In this document: positions 9,627 to 18,066 of the stretch, piece after piece
How positions within the stretch are numbered: the stretch's first letter is position 1
Layout: each line of letters begins with the position of its first letter
Assembly (NCBI RefSeq): GCF_000526495.1
Contig: NZ_JAGE01000001.1
Span: forward strand, 496,001 to 560,000
Direction: 5' to 3'
Origin: Ruminiclostridium josui JCM 17888
GTDB taxonomy: Bacteria > Bacillota > Clostridia > Acetivibrionales > DSM-1351
Length of the DNA: 64,000 nucleotides
The notes under the pieces: generated by a model
What the model saw: the letters and a program-made list of their open reading frames with translations, nothing else
The model's database searches: none
Told to the model about the DNA's origin: nothing
Translations under genes and position numbers: made by a program

Positions 9627-11006
9627 ATGAAACTTTGGGGCGGTAGATTTGCAAAAGGAACAGACAAACTTGTGGATGATTTCAATTCTTCCATACGGTT
9701 TGACAGCAGAATGTACAAGCACGATATTCTGGGGAGTATCGCCCATGCAAACATGCTTGGAAAATGCGGTATTATATCAGCTAATGAAAGCAGTCTGATT
9801 CAAAATACTCTTAAAGACATTTTAAATGATATAGAAGACGGAAAAATTGATTTCGAGATTGATGCAGAAGATATTCATATGAATGTTGAAAAAATTCTCA
9901 TATCAAGAATCGGTGATACCGGAAAGAAACTTCACACAGGAAGAAGCAGAAATGATCAGGTTGCTCTCGATATCCGTATGTATCTGAGAGATGAAATTAT
10001 TTCAATAAAAGAAATGATTGCCCTTTTATTAAGTACTCTTGTAAAAATATCAGAAGCAAACCTTGATACGATTATGCCCGGTTACACACATCTGCAAAGA
10101 GCTCAGCCAATTACACTAGCACATCATATGATGGCTTATTTTGAAATGTTCAAGAGGGATTATCAAAGGCTTTGTGATTGTTATTCAAGAATGAATATTC
10201 TACCCCTTGGTTCAGGTGCTCTTGCAGGAACTACTTATCCTCTGGACAGATACATGGTTGCACAAGAACTGGGCTTTGACGATGTAACACAAAACAGTCT
10301 CGACGGTGTCAGTGACAGAGACTTTGCAATTGAACTAGCTTCCTGTTTATCAATACTTATGATGCACCTAAGCAGATTAAGCGAAGAAATTATTCTCTGG
10401 TCATCCCATGAATTCGGTTTTGTTGAATTGGACGACGCTTACAGTACAGGGTCAAGCATTATGCCTCAGAAGAAAAATCCGGATGTTGCAGAGCTTGCAA
10501 GGGGCAAAACAGGCCGCGTTTACGGAAGTCTTATGACTTTGCTCACAGTAATGAAGTCCCTTCCTTTAGCATACAACAAGGATATGCAGGAGGATAAGGA
10601 AGCAATATTTGATGCAGTAGATACCGTAAAAATGTGTCTGCCTGTTTTCTCAAACATGATTGCTACCATGAAAGTACGTAAGGAAAATATGTATAAAGCT
10701 GCTCAGGGCGGTTTTACAAATGCCACAGACATTGCGGATTATTTGGTAAAAAAAGGTATTCCTTTTAGAAGTGCACATGAAATAATAGGCAAAATGGTTC
10801 TTTATTGCATTGAAAACAATAAGTCTATTGATGATATGACAATGGACGAATTCAAGAGTTTTTCAGATAAAATTCAAGAAGATGTATACACTGAAATAAG
10901 TCTTGAGAAATGTGTTTCTGGCAGAAAGCTGGTTGGCGGCCCTGCACGTGAAACTGAAGAAAAAGCCATTGAAAATGCAAAATCGTTTATAAATTCTTTA
11001 GTATAA
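9627..11006 (+). CDS. argH: argininosuccinate lyase
   Basis: A 459-residue lyase splitting argininosuccinate into arginine and fumarate. The fumarase/aspartase superfamily signature [11 protein letters not shown] is present, with HTGRSRNDQ and [16 protein letters not shown] nine bases upstream is also in frame, but GAGGTG lies 6 bases before ATG 9627, which yields the usual [10 protein letters not shown] start. It completes arginine synthesis with argG. Confidence 0.98.
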   Translation: MKLWGGRFAKGTDKLVDDFNSSIRFDSRMYKHDILGSIAHANMLGKCGIISANESSLIQNTLKDILNDIEDGKIDFEIDAEDIHMNVEKILISRIGDTGKKLHTGRSRNDQVALDIRMYLRDEIISIKEMIALLLSTLVKISEANLDTIMPGYTHLQRAQPITLAHHMMAYFEMFKRDYQRLCDCYSRMNILPLGSGALAGTTYPLDRYMVAQELGFDDVTQNSLDGVSDRDFAIELASCLSILMMHLSRLSEEIILWSSHEFGFVELDDAYSTGSSIMPQKKNPDVAELARGKTGRVYGSLMTLLTVMKSLPLAYNKDMQEDKEAIFDAVDTVKMCLPVFSNMIATMKVRKENMYKAAQGGFTNATDIADYLVKKGIPFRSAHEIIGKMVLYCIENNKSIDDMTMDEFKSFSDKIQEDVYTEISLEKCVSGRKLVGGPARETEEKAIENAKSFINSLV

Positions 11007-11021
11007 AGGGAATTTTTTATT

Positions 11022-11076
11022 AAGATATTTGTATGGGTGCCTCACATTAAATGTTGCACTTCCATACAAATATCTT
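11022..11076 (+). terminator. argH terminator, fully nested inverted repeat
   Basis: AAGATATTTGTATGG (11022-11036) and CCATACAAATATCTT (11062-11076) are perfect 15-base complements. The 25-base loop folds again through GTGC/GCAC and ACATT/AATGT. The strand after it (CTTCTTTAATTTCATTTT) is T-rich only in the plus direction, which fits termination after argH. Confidence 0.7.
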
Positions 11077-11100
11077 CTTTAATTTCATTTTAAAAATATG

Positions 11101-11283
11101 CTATGCTGGCCTTCTGCTGCCACTAAGTAAGATATTAAATGATATGCTTTCAGAATTTATGTTTAAATTCATGCATGATACACGTACTCCTTTTTTTGAT
11201 AGTTCCTTTTCTATATCTCTTTTTATTTTGTCTATTACTTCTTCTTCCTTACGGGCAATTAATTTGTGTCTTCTTTTAAACAT
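11101..11283 (-). CDS. small protein of unknown function (60 residues)
   Basis: Not recognised. A strong GGAGGG lies 6 bases before the ATG, which supports real translation. The N-terminal half is a highly charged helix (Lys/Arg/Glu heptad-like, about 3-35), followed by a short beta-like part NINSESISFNILLSG and an RRPA end. It is the downstream partner of another small charged protein 37 bases away, and is convergent with argH. Confidence 0.6.
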   Translation of the reverse strand: MFKRRHKLIARKEEEVIDKIKRDIEKELSKKGVRVSCMNLNINSESISFNILLSGSRRPA

Positions 11284-11319
11284 TTTACCCTCCGAGTTGT
11301 ATATAAGTGACTATTGTGT

Positions 11320-11631
11320 TTAGTTAACTTTTACCTTTTTTTCCAAAGCTCTACCAAAACTAAACCATGAATCCCTTAGTTTAAACCTCATCTGTTCGTC
11401 CATAGTTCTTTCAATTATATCATTCAGCTCCTTTCTTGCTTTAATATATTCCTTTATATCAAAATCTTCCTTTGCAAGTATTTCATCTATTTTTAAAAGC
11501 CATTCCTTTATATACTCACTTCCTAAATATTCAGAGGTAATTTTCTTCTTTATATGAAGTACTACTTGTTTTACAGCTTTTCTTTTTACGTCTACATCTG
11601 TTTGTATCTTTTTTGCCTGTTTTTGACTCAT
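11320..11631 (-). CDS. small helical protein of unknown function (103 residues)
   Basis: Not recognised. The frame is open to 11679, but AAGGAG sits just upstream of ATG 11631, giving MSQKQAKK as the start. The protein is charged and predicted largely helical, with no cysteine, signal peptide or membrane segment. An aromatic patch near the end (DSWFSFGRAL) is its most distinctive feature. It precedes the 60-residue protein and probably forms a two-gene transcript with it. An unexplained structured leader lies upstream. Confidence 0.65.
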   Translation of the reverse strand: MSQKQAKKIQTDVDVKRKAVKQVVLHIKKKITSEYLGSEYIKEWLLKIDEILAKEDFDIKEYIKARKELNDIIERTMDEQMRFKLRDSWFSFGRALEKKVKVN

Positions 11632-11699
11632 AAAAAATTCACTCCTTATCTTTTTGATACAAAGCAGCAGAAGTTCCATATATTTACATTAATTATACT

Positions 11700-11830
11700 A
11701 CATTTGGTATTTTATTGTAAATCTCGCCATGGTTGGTTTAGATGCACCGGCTAATGAAATCGGAGGTATTTGCCCTATTAATCGTTTATATAACGTGGGA
11801 AATAAAACAATAAGCGTTTATATTAAGTAT
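11700..11830 (-). other. GC-richer untranslated stretch, possible structured leader
   Basis: This stretch precedes the small-protein gene pair, has no convincing coding frame, and is less AT-rich than its surroundings. On the minus strand it holds AGGGCAAA, a short CCGATTTC...GCCGG region, CTAAACC and CCATGGCGAG. These recall pieces of the c-di-GMP-I (GEMM) riboswitch, but the diagnostic GGGACGCAAAGC segment is not present. I record it as an unassigned element. Confidence 0.25.
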
Positions 11831-11867
11831 GGTTTTGAAAGTCATTTTTTATTCCATTTTCCATTTA

Positions 11868-11902
11868 AAAAAGCTGTCGGACATAATATCCAACAGCTTT
11901 TT
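11868..11902 (-). terminator. terminator after the deacetylase gene
   Basis: AAAAAGCTGT (11868-11877) pairs with ACAGCTTTTT (11893-11902), extended by GGA/TCC. It lies 25 bases downstream of the deacetylase stop and ends in a T-run on the minus strand. Confidence 0.8.
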
Positions 11903-11926
11903 ATAATATGAAATATTTAATTTTCT

Positions 11927-13063
11927 TTAATAGGTAATCAACTGCTTGCCATTTAATTTTGCCGTATCAACATTTTGCTTTTTTGATTCAGGTACTACCA
12001 CAGTATCCTTATTACCGTCGCTGATGTACTGTGAGCTGCCTTTTGCCATGGTATCCAGCCACCATGCAAGGTCACATTCCACCTTTTCCTGTCCCGTTGA
12101 TCTTACCCTCGGTACAGCATAGGGATTGAACTTTGGCGAAACTGGTGACGGTGATGGATTTGCACCTACTAGTACTATTGAGGTATGTTTGTACTCTATA
12201 CCCTGGTAATTACCCTGAATAACATAGTTCTGTAGACTCTTTGATGCATTCCCAAAGGGTAATGAAAATGCCTTAAACTTGTATCCGGGTACGAACTCTT
12301 CCATTAATTTCTGATTTCCGCCGACTTCCTCAAGCATTTTGGAGGAAGTTTTTACATCAGGCAAAGATACATGTGTCTTTGTATGATTTCCTATTTCAAA
12401 GCCTTTATCAATCAAATATTTTAGTCTATCCTGGACTGTCCCAGCACCGTTAAAAGTTTCTACTCCAAGGTTTACATAAAAAGTACCCTTAAGTCCAAAA
12501 TCAGGATGCTTACTGTTAAAAGCTTCCATAATCCCAACAGCTGATTTGGGATTTGCTTTAAGCTGTCCATCCTGCTCCACAAGATTAAACTGACCAGCTG
12601 TTCCATCATCAAAAGTGAAAACCATAGGTATGCACCCTGCCGGAACATCAATATTGTTGTTTAACATGTCTTCAAGGTTTATAAGCCTATAATTTTTTTG
12701 ATATAGCTCCTCTAACAAGCTTTCGAATTCCGCAAAAGTTGTTGTGTACTCATTTTTCCCCTTTGGGTATGTTTCAACAAAGTTATGAAACATAACAACC
12801 ATTATCTGTCCTGCTTCGTTTGGCTTAATCTTATCATAGTCAATTTTTATAGGTTCTGGTTTTTGGGAATCATCGGCTTCCTTAGTAATGTCAGTTTGAG
12901 ATTGTGTATCTACAGCTGACTTTGATGGAGCAGATGTAACTGCTGAAGTGCTGTTTGCGGATTTTTCATTCTTATTTCCTGAGTAATATTCATTTACCCC
13001 ACATCCTACAGTAACTGTTGAAGTAATTGCCAATGCTACAATTGCTGCTATGTATCTTTTCAT
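11927..13063 (-). CDS. polysaccharide deacetylase lipoprotein
   Basis: A 378-residue exported protein of the NodB/polysaccharide deacetylase superfamily, probably acting on cell-wall or extracellular glycans. The start is ATG 13063 after GGGAG; the upstream extension is not signal-like. The signal ends at TVGC, a slightly unusual lipobox, so lipid anchoring is probable but not certain. A Ser/Thr linker leads to the catalytic domain with VFTFDDG, GTFYVN, the zinc pair in GNHTKTH and LPFGNAS. The NodB MT1 Asp pair and zinc His pair are present, so it is likely active. It lies 31 bases downstream of the Dabb gene. Confidence 0.88.
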   Translation of the reverse strand: MKRYIAAIVALAITSTVTVGCGVNEYYSGNKNEKSANSTSAVTSAPSKSAVDTQSQTDITKEADDSQKPEPIKIDYDKIKPNEAGQIMVVMFHNFVETYPKGKNEYTTTFAEFESLLEELYQKNYRLINLEDMLNNNIDVPAGCIPMVFTFDDGTAGQFNLVEQDGQLKANPKSAVGIMEAFNSKHPDFGLKGTFYVNLGVETFNGAGTVQDRLKYLIDKGFEIGNHTKTHVSLPDVKTSSKMLEEVGGNQKLMEEFVPGYKFKAFSLPFGNASKSLQNYVIQGNYQGIEYKHTSIVLVGANPSPSPVSPKFNPYAVPRVRSTGQEKVECDLAWWLDTMAKGSSQYISDGNKDTVVVPESKKQNVDTAKLNGKQLITY

Positions 13064-13094
13064 TTGATTTCTCCCGTTATTATACTGTGTTTGA

Positions 13095-13382
13095 TTAACT
13101 TTCATAATCTACTGCAATTGATGACTCTTTAACAAGCTTTATATGCTCAAGAACTTTTAAGTGTGCAGGATGAACCTGATACGCCTCCATATCAGCCATT
13201 GAATCAAACTTTGTGTAAAGTCCTATGTCATATGATCTTTCTGAATGAACAATATCTACCCCAACTTCTATAAATTTCAAACAAGGTATTTGATCCTTTA
13301 ATCCAAGCAATAGGTCTTTTGTTTTTTGAATAGTGTCTTCACTCTTGTCTTTTAATTTAAATAAAACAATGTGTGTAAGCAT
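13095..13382 (-). CDS. Dabb (stress-responsive A/B barrel) family protein
   Basis: A 95-residue single Dabb domain: the MLTHIVLFKLKD start, a GVDIVHSERSYDIGLY strand pair and the HPAHLKVLEHIK helix are typical. Members form dimeric ferredoxin-like barrels, some with cyclase or stress roles; the substrate is unknown. A GCGGAGG ribosome site precedes the ATG. It probably shares a transcript with the downstream deacetylase. Confidence 0.85.
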   Translation of the reverse strand: MLTHIVLFKLKDKSEDTIQKTKDLLLGLKDQIPCLKFIEVGVDIVHSERSYDIGLYTKFDSMADMEAYQVHPAHLKVLEHIKLVKESSIAVDYES

Positions 13383-13537
13383 TTTTTTATTAATACCTCC
13401 GCGTATTTATTTTATGTATTTTCCTTAATTTTAACTTTGATAAAGGATATAGTCAAACAAAAATAGCAAAGTATCTATTACATTGTTTGGTAAATTACAT
13501 TTTAATGATTTATTGTGGTAAATTATTAAAATTTTAC

Positions 13538-13566
13538 TTGAATTTTGGTTTTAGTCGTTGTATAAT
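13538..13566 (+). promoter_or_regulatory. sigma-A promoter for a predicted small RNA
   Basis: TTGAAT (13538-13543), exactly 17 bases, and TATAAT (13561-13566) lie on the plus strand, where no gene follows. The expected start is near 13573. The palindrome CATGTACATG (13571-13580) lies on the start site. Confidence 0.65.
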
Positions 13567-13572
13567 TATACA

Positions 13573-13677
13573 TGTACATGAGTATTAATTCATGTCATTT
13601 TAATGCTTATTTCTATATTTTTGATAAATCCCTATTATTTTAAAGGACTGGTAATTTTACCAGTCCCTCTTTTTTTT
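13573..13677 (+). ncRNA. predicted small RNA, about 105 nt
   Basis: A near-consensus promoter and a strong intrinsic terminator frame this stretch with no real gene between. It contains a short hairpin (CATGA...TCATG, 13577-13594), a central AT-rich single-stranded part, and the terminator stem GGACTGGTAA/TTACCAGTCC (13645-13666) followed by eight Ts ending at 13677. A 23-codon frame (13572-13643) exists but has no ribosome site and would be essentially leaderless, so a non-coding RNA is the better reading. It does not match a family I know, and expression is not shown. Confidence 0.5.
13645..13677 (+). terminator. terminator of the predicted small RNA
   Basis: The perfect 10-base-pair stem GGACTGGTAA/TTACCAGTCC with a tiny loop is followed on the plus strand by CTC and eight Ts. 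On the minus strand, where the SLH gene ends at 13688, only TTTAAAA follows, so termination is much better in the plus direction. Confidence 0.75.
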
Positions 13678-13687
13678 GTATTTTTAT

Positions 13688-15847
13688 TTATTTAGCAGCC
13701 AGAAAATTGTAAATAGTCATGAGTCCATCCAATCTTGTCATTTTGTTTTTTGGCATAAAGTTTCCATTACTTCCGTTCATTGCTTTAAATCCTGCAGTAA
13801 GACACACATAGCCCAGAAGATCTGGATTTATTTTACTGGCATCTTTAAAACTGCTTTTATATATACCCTTTATTTCAGCAACTTCACTTAATCCCTTGAA
13901 TTTAATAAAATACTTCGCTGCCTCCTCTCGGGTAATTACAGAAAGAGGAGCTTTTTCTGCCTTTGTTATTATACCCTGAGCAATCAGTTGACTGTACATA
14001 TTTTCAATTGCCTTATCATTGTCAGCCACCCTATCTATGTAGTAAAAATCATTCAATTTGGAAAGCAGAACAAAATAATCCTTTTGGAGCAACGCATCTG
14101 CGGGTCTAAGTTCATCCTGAATATATCTAATACCCATCTGTGTTAATATTTTTACCTTGTCTTCGGCTTTTATTCCATTTACATCTCGATAGTCTTCAAC
14201 TTTATCCTCTTTGTATACCACTCCAGAGCTATCCAGAATATCCCCGTTAACTGCACTGATATTGCATGGTTTTGAGGTATCTACTAGATATCCCAGAACG
14301 GCATTTTTAGAATATATTGTGCCATACTTATAATCTTCAATGGATATATCTGTTTCTTCAGAATCATCTGGTATGTACTTTATTCCATACCCTATTTTAT
14401 TAAACAGTACCTTGTTTGCTTCTTCAACAGTGATTATATTTTTAGGAGCATCAAACTTTAATTCATTTGACCAATTGGTATAAAGACTGTCGATATTTCC
14501 TGACAGATTATCATAATTTATAGATATATAGTTATCACGACACTCAATTCCGTTTTCAACTCGTATATACCTGAAGGAATATCTGCTTTCAGGCTTTGAC
14601 TCATATGTTATATACGTATCGTCATATTTTACTTTTGCATAAATATCAGGCATAAGTGCTTTTAATGTCTCATCACATATTGCTTTTGCCTGCTCCATAG
14701 ACTTTTGAGGAACCGCATTTGAATCCGGTATATAATCTGCCCAGAATTCTATCAATAACCCTGTTTTTGCATCTACAGTAATATGAATTTGTCTTATCAG
14801 TTTCTTACTTTCATCCAGTACCTTTGTATAAGTCAATGTCCATGCAAGTGAATTGCTGTATCTCCAATCCTTACCCAAGTAAGAATTTGTCAATTTATAT
14901 GAACTGTCAAGATTGAAGGTGCTTATAGAACGTAACTTCTTGTCAGCAGCCTCCTTTGTAATAAGGTTGGATATGCCATTCACCGCCTCCAGTTCATCAG
15001 GAGTCAGTGCAATATTTGAAATTGATCCTGTTGCTGCAGTATCCATCAATGCATATTTTTCATATTCTGTTGCTCCATTTTCAAGCATTCTGTAATTTTT
15101 TACTGTTACAACCTCTCCAGTAACAGCGTCTATATACTTATTTGTTGTTTTAGGAACATATGCTAGATATGTTACGGGCTTTTCATTTTCTAATTTAACA
15201 TTGTAAACCAACTTAAGTCCAAGTTTTTCAGCATATGCCTTTTGAGCCTGATTTAGGCTTATTATATTTGAAGGATCTTCAAACTTTGTGTCCTTTGAAT
15301 AATTACATGTATAAGTGACAACTTTTCCGGTGTAAGAATTAATGGAGACATTTATAAAGTCGTTTTCAAAATTTATACCGTTTTCTTGTCGTACATAACC
15401 GAAGTTATACCCTCCACTATATCCGTATGCATTGCTTTCATTCAGTTTAAACTTATCCAAAAGTTTAGGATTCAAGTGGTTTACAAACTGTTCTGCAATT
15501 TTTTTCGCCTGATCCTTTGAGTACTTTGGTATCTTTTTATTTACATTTTCCATGTAATCATAAGAATTGTATGATGATATAAGATTGTCTTCGTCTATTT
15601 GTACATTTATATTCTTTTGTGAATCTTCATCATTCCAAAGAAGGCTCCATACAATTCTATCATTTCTGTTGTAAATATTGTAACTGAATTTAGTACATTC
15701 TTTTGGAATGTCAATCTTTGATTTAACAAATTTTATAGCGTTTTGAAGCTCTTTATCCACCTGTACTGTATTTTCGGCTGCCATTGCAGGAATCATAAAT
15801 ACTGATAAAACAGCAACCACCAGCAACATTGAAATAAATCTTTTCAA
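13688..15847 (-). CDS. YcdB/YcdC (DUF4901/PepSY-like) repeat protein with C-terminal SLH region
   Basis: A 719-residue secreted surface protein. The start is TTG 15847 after AGAGGTG, which places the signal peptide (ending near IPAMAA) at the N-terminus; the ATG further upstream has no ribosome site. Two YcdB/YcdC-like halves (about 25-270 and 290-560) repeat a pattern of SYDYMEN..DQAKKIAEQF-type helices and strands (FGYVRQENGI, FRYIRVENGI). The last 170 residues contain S-layer homology-like segments (TREEAAKYFIKF, MTRLDGLMTIYNFL) that would bind cell-wall polymer. The function is unknown. Confidence 0.8.
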   Translation of the reverse strand: MKRFISMLLVVAVLSVFMIPAMAAENTVQVDKELQNAIKFVKSKIDIPKECTKFSYNIYNRNDRIVWSLLWNDEDSQKNINVQIDEDNLISSYNSYDYMENVNKKIPKYSKDQAKKIAEQFVNHLNPKLLDKFKLNESNAYGYSGGYNFGYVRQENGINFENDFINVSINSYTGKVVTYTCNYSKDTKFEDPSNIISLNQAQKAYAEKLGLKLVYNVKLENEKPVTYLAYVPKTTNKYIDAVTGEVVTVKNYRMLENGATEYEKYALMDTAATGSISNIALTPDELEAVNGISNLITKEAADKKLRSISTFNLDSSYKLTNSYLGKDWRYSNSLAWTLTYTKVLDESKKLIRQIHITVDAKTGLLIEFWADYIPDSNAVPQKSMEQAKAICDETLKALMPDIYAKVKYDDTYITYESKPESRYSFRYIRVENGIECRDNYISINYDNLSGNIDSLYTNWSNELKFDAPKNIITVEEANKVLFNKIGYGIKYIPDDSEETDISIEDYKYGTIYSKNAVLGYLVDTSKPCNISAVNGDILDSSGVVYKEDKVEDYRDVNGIKAEDKVKILTQMGIRYIQDELRPADALLQKDYFVLLSKLNDFYYIDRVADNDKAIENMYSQLIAQGIITKAEKAPLSVITREEAAKYFIKFKGLSEVAEIKGIYKSSFKDASKINPDLLGYVCLTAGFKAMNGSNGNFMPKNKMTRLDGLMTIYNFLAAK

Positions 15848-15944
15848 TACAATCACCTCTCGTTTTTTATTTGATTTAATGCATGTAAATCCTACCAAAA
15901 CCTTAGACGAATTAAAAATTATGAAGTTCCATACTTTTATAACT

Positions 15945-15973
15945 ATTTTATTTTTGTATGAATCTTTTTACAA
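15945..15973 (-). promoter_or_regulatory. promoter of the YcdB/SLH gene
   Basis: On the minus strand, TTGTAA (15973-15968), 17 bases and TAAAAT (15950-15945) form a plausible sigma-A promoter about 100 bases upstream of the TTG start. Confidence 0.5.
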
Positions 15974-16006
15974 CCAACAGCTTTGTAACCTTTTTAAATA
16001 AAAAAA

Positions 16007-16035
16007 GGAAACAGCCTGAATTCTCAGGTTGCTCC
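16007..16035 (-). terminator. terminator after the PP2C-LysM gene
   Basis: On the minus strand, GGAGCAACCTGA pairs with TCAGGCTGTTTCC (two mismatches) and is followed by TTTTTTTATTT. It lies just after the stop codon at 16050. Confidence 0.8.
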
Positions 16036-16049
16036 CCATTTTAATTGAA

Positions 16050-17471
16050 TTATTTTGATTTTGGTATTTTCAACTCATCGCCTATGTTAATACTGTCAGC
16101 ATTCTTCAAATTGTTGTATTTCAATATTTCAGTATACTTTGAAGGTGTTCCATAGTATTTCGTACTAATGGAGCTAAGGGTGTCTCCTTGTTTAACCACA
16201 TGAACCGTATATTCCTCAGTTCCCTCATTTGAATCCGAAGGTTCAGAAGTTTTTGCAGGTTCCTGTTTATTTGAATTATCATTATTCGAATCCTTGACAT
16301 CACCAACGTTAGTATCATCATCATTATTATCATCGCTATTATCCGATGATACTGCTTGGGAGTCTGAAGCTGTTGAAGCACCCTCTGTATTTGTAGATAC
16401 AGAAGGTAAATCAGTTGTATTGGATGCCGTCTGAGTTGATTGAGTAGGATTCCCTGGATCTCTATCAGAAGCAAACAATCCTTTATTGCTTATTATGAGA
16501 TACCCCATAAATAAAACTCCTGAAATTATAAGTACACATATGAATCCTAATATGTAATTAACAACACTGTGGCTTTTTTCAGGCTCATCAGGTAATTCAA
16601 ATTCGTCATCGTCTTCATCCATATCAAACTTTTCCATTCTTCTTTGGATGGGAATATATGATATATTTCTTACCTCTTCGACTTTTATAACCATAAGTGT
16701 TAAACTTTCTTCCATATCATTCTTTGATGCTTCCTGAAAAAGAACACTGGCCATTTTTTGAGGCTCCAAACCTGAATCAATAACCGCTTCAATTCTGCTC
16801 CTGTTTAAGCTGTTTAATACTCCATCACTACATAGAAGAATAATATCTCCTTCTTCAATGGTTATACTGGAAGAAAGTTTTATTTTTGTTTTTGATTCTT
16901 GTTCTGCTATTTTTAGTATTTTGTCGGTATCTGTATACAGCTCCGCTGTGTTTGGGGTTATTCCAAGTGATTTAAGCTTTTCATTTTTTCTACTTTCTCC
17001 ATATGAAAAAATATCTTTTTGAAGTCCATGCCTGAACAGAAAAGCACCATTATTTCCAAGGTTCATTATCACAGCTCTGTTATTTTCAATAATTAGTGAT
17101 GAAAAACCGGTTAGTATTGGGTTGTTCTGACTGGATATAACTGATTTACTATATATTAAATTGCTGGAAAGCTGAACTGCATCATATATTTTTTCTGTAA
17201 TAGCTTCAAGCGAAAAATGCTGCTTTTTAGCAGCTTCATGGTATCTTTTTATTTCTCTTACAGCAGATATGTTATCCGTTTCACCGTCATCAATTCCCAG
17301 AGAATCCGAAACAGCAAAAACGAAGTTACTTGAGGATTTTTCAAAAGAACACTGAATACTCTGTGTATTATGGCAATTTGAAAAGTTTCCATTAAAATAG
17401 AAATCGTCTTTGTTTGAGCTGCTGCCCATATAACTTATTACTGTAGCACTTAGCCTTATGTTTCCATCCAC
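16050..17471 (-). CDS. membrane-anchored PP2C-like phosphatase with extracellular LysM
   Basis: A 473-residue protein. Residues 1-265 are a divergent PP2C/Stp-type Ser/Thr phosphatase: SNKDDFYF replaces the usual NEDxx, FAVSDSLG replaces FAVADGMG, then LGNNGAFLF, LLCSDGVLNSL and a final DMEESLTLMV. The metal-binding acids look largely kept, but spacing is altered and the second motif lacks GG, so activity is not certain. A single membrane segment lies near 300-325, then a long Ser/Asn/Asp-rich linker and a C-terminal LysM domain (about 425-472, VKQGDTLSSISTKYYG) for peptidoglycan. The topology puts phosphatase inside and LysM outside. It is monocistronic between two terminators. Confidence 0.75.
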   Translation of the reverse strand: MDGNIRLSATVISYMGSSSNKDDFYFNGNFSNCHNTQSIQCSFEKSSSNFVFAVSDSLGIDDGETDNISAVREIKRYHEAAKKQHFSLEAITEKIYDAVQLSSNLIYSKSVISSQNNPILTGFSSLIIENNRAVIMNLGNNGAFLFRHGLQKDIFSYGESRKNEKLKSLGITPNTAELYTDTDKILKIAEQESKTKIKLSSSITIEEGDIILLCSDGVLNSLNRSRIEAVIDSGLEPQKMASVLFQEASKNDMEESLTLMVIKVEEVRNISYIPIQRRMEKFDMDEDDDEFELPDEPEKSHSVVNYILGFICVLIISGVLFMGYLIISNKGLFASDRDPGNPTQSTQTASNTTDLPSVSTNTEGASTASDSQAVSSDNSDDNNDDDTNVGDVKDSNNDNSNKQEPAKTSEPSDSNEGTEEYTVHVVKQGDTLSSISTKYYGTPSKYTEILKYNNLKNADSINIGDELKIPKSK

Positions 17472-17603
17472 AGTATTTCACCCCGTAACGTATTTTAAAT
17501 TCTTTAGTAAAAATATACAACTATTTGGTAGGAATTTGTAAGTAAATAATATCATACAATACTTTCTTTTACAATAAAATTAGTTATTTGATATTATATA
17601 AAA

Positions 17604-17633
17604 AGGCACTCAAAGAGATTTCTTTGAGTGCCT
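17604..17633 (-). terminator. terminator after the DUF948-like gene
   Basis: A perfect 13-base-pair stem (AGGCACTCAAAGA with its complement) with a 4-base loop is followed on the minus strand by TTTTTATAT. It ends the YtxH/DUF948 transcript. Confidence 0.9.
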
Positions 17634-17655
17634 GAAAAAAGCTATACAGCAAGAA

Positions 17656-18036
17656 CTAATTCTTTGAAGAAAATGAACTGATAATAGATTTAACTACAGA
17701 ACTTGCAATATTAATAATACTTAATATGTTCTCAGCATTAAATGAAAATGAATCTATAGTATCAGAAACAGAATCTTCAACTGTTGTTACTACCGAAGTA
17801 GCCTTATCCAAAGTACCTTTTGCACTTTTTGCAAGTTCATCTATATTTGTCACGGCTCCAGGTAAAGCCTCCAGTGTCTTTCCCACTGAGTCAGCATTGT
17901 CATCTAAAATTTTGTTAAGCTTATCGGTAATCTTTAAACAATTTCTTAATACAATTATTAAAAGCACTCCTATAATAACAGCTATACAAAATATTATGAA
18001 CCATGCCACAACACTCAGGTCTAAAGTAATAGACAT
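17656..18036 (-). CDS. DUF948-like single-pass membrane protein
   Basis: A 126-residue protein with one N-terminal membrane helix (about 8-30) and a long helical cytoplasmic or envelope tail rich in Asp, Ser, Thr and Val with spaced repeats (ALPGAVTNIDEL, VVTTVEDSVSDTID). This is the layout of DUF948/YoxC-type proteins. The function is unknown. It lies 30 bases downstream of the YtxH gene, and both are common partners in Firmicutes general-stress loci. Confidence 0.65.
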   Translation of the reverse strand: MSITLDLSVVAWFIIFCIAVIIGVLLIIVLRNCLKITDKLNKILDDNADSVGKTLEALPGAVTNIDELAKSAKGTLDKATSVVTTVEDSVSDTIDSFSFNAENILSIINIASSVVKSIISSFSSKN

Positions 18037-18066
18037 ATGTAAACACCCTTTCGTGTAAAAAAGCTT

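Noticed and set aside
11729-11911. 60-residue plus-strand frame over the leader/terminator region
   Set aside because: It has no ribosome site, its end runs through the terminator of the deacetylase gene, and the composition is not protein-like.
16121-16474. 117-residue minus-strand frame in the PP2C-LysM linker
   Set aside because: Shifted frame over a low-complexity Ser/Asp linker; the Ile/Met-rich translation is a by-product.
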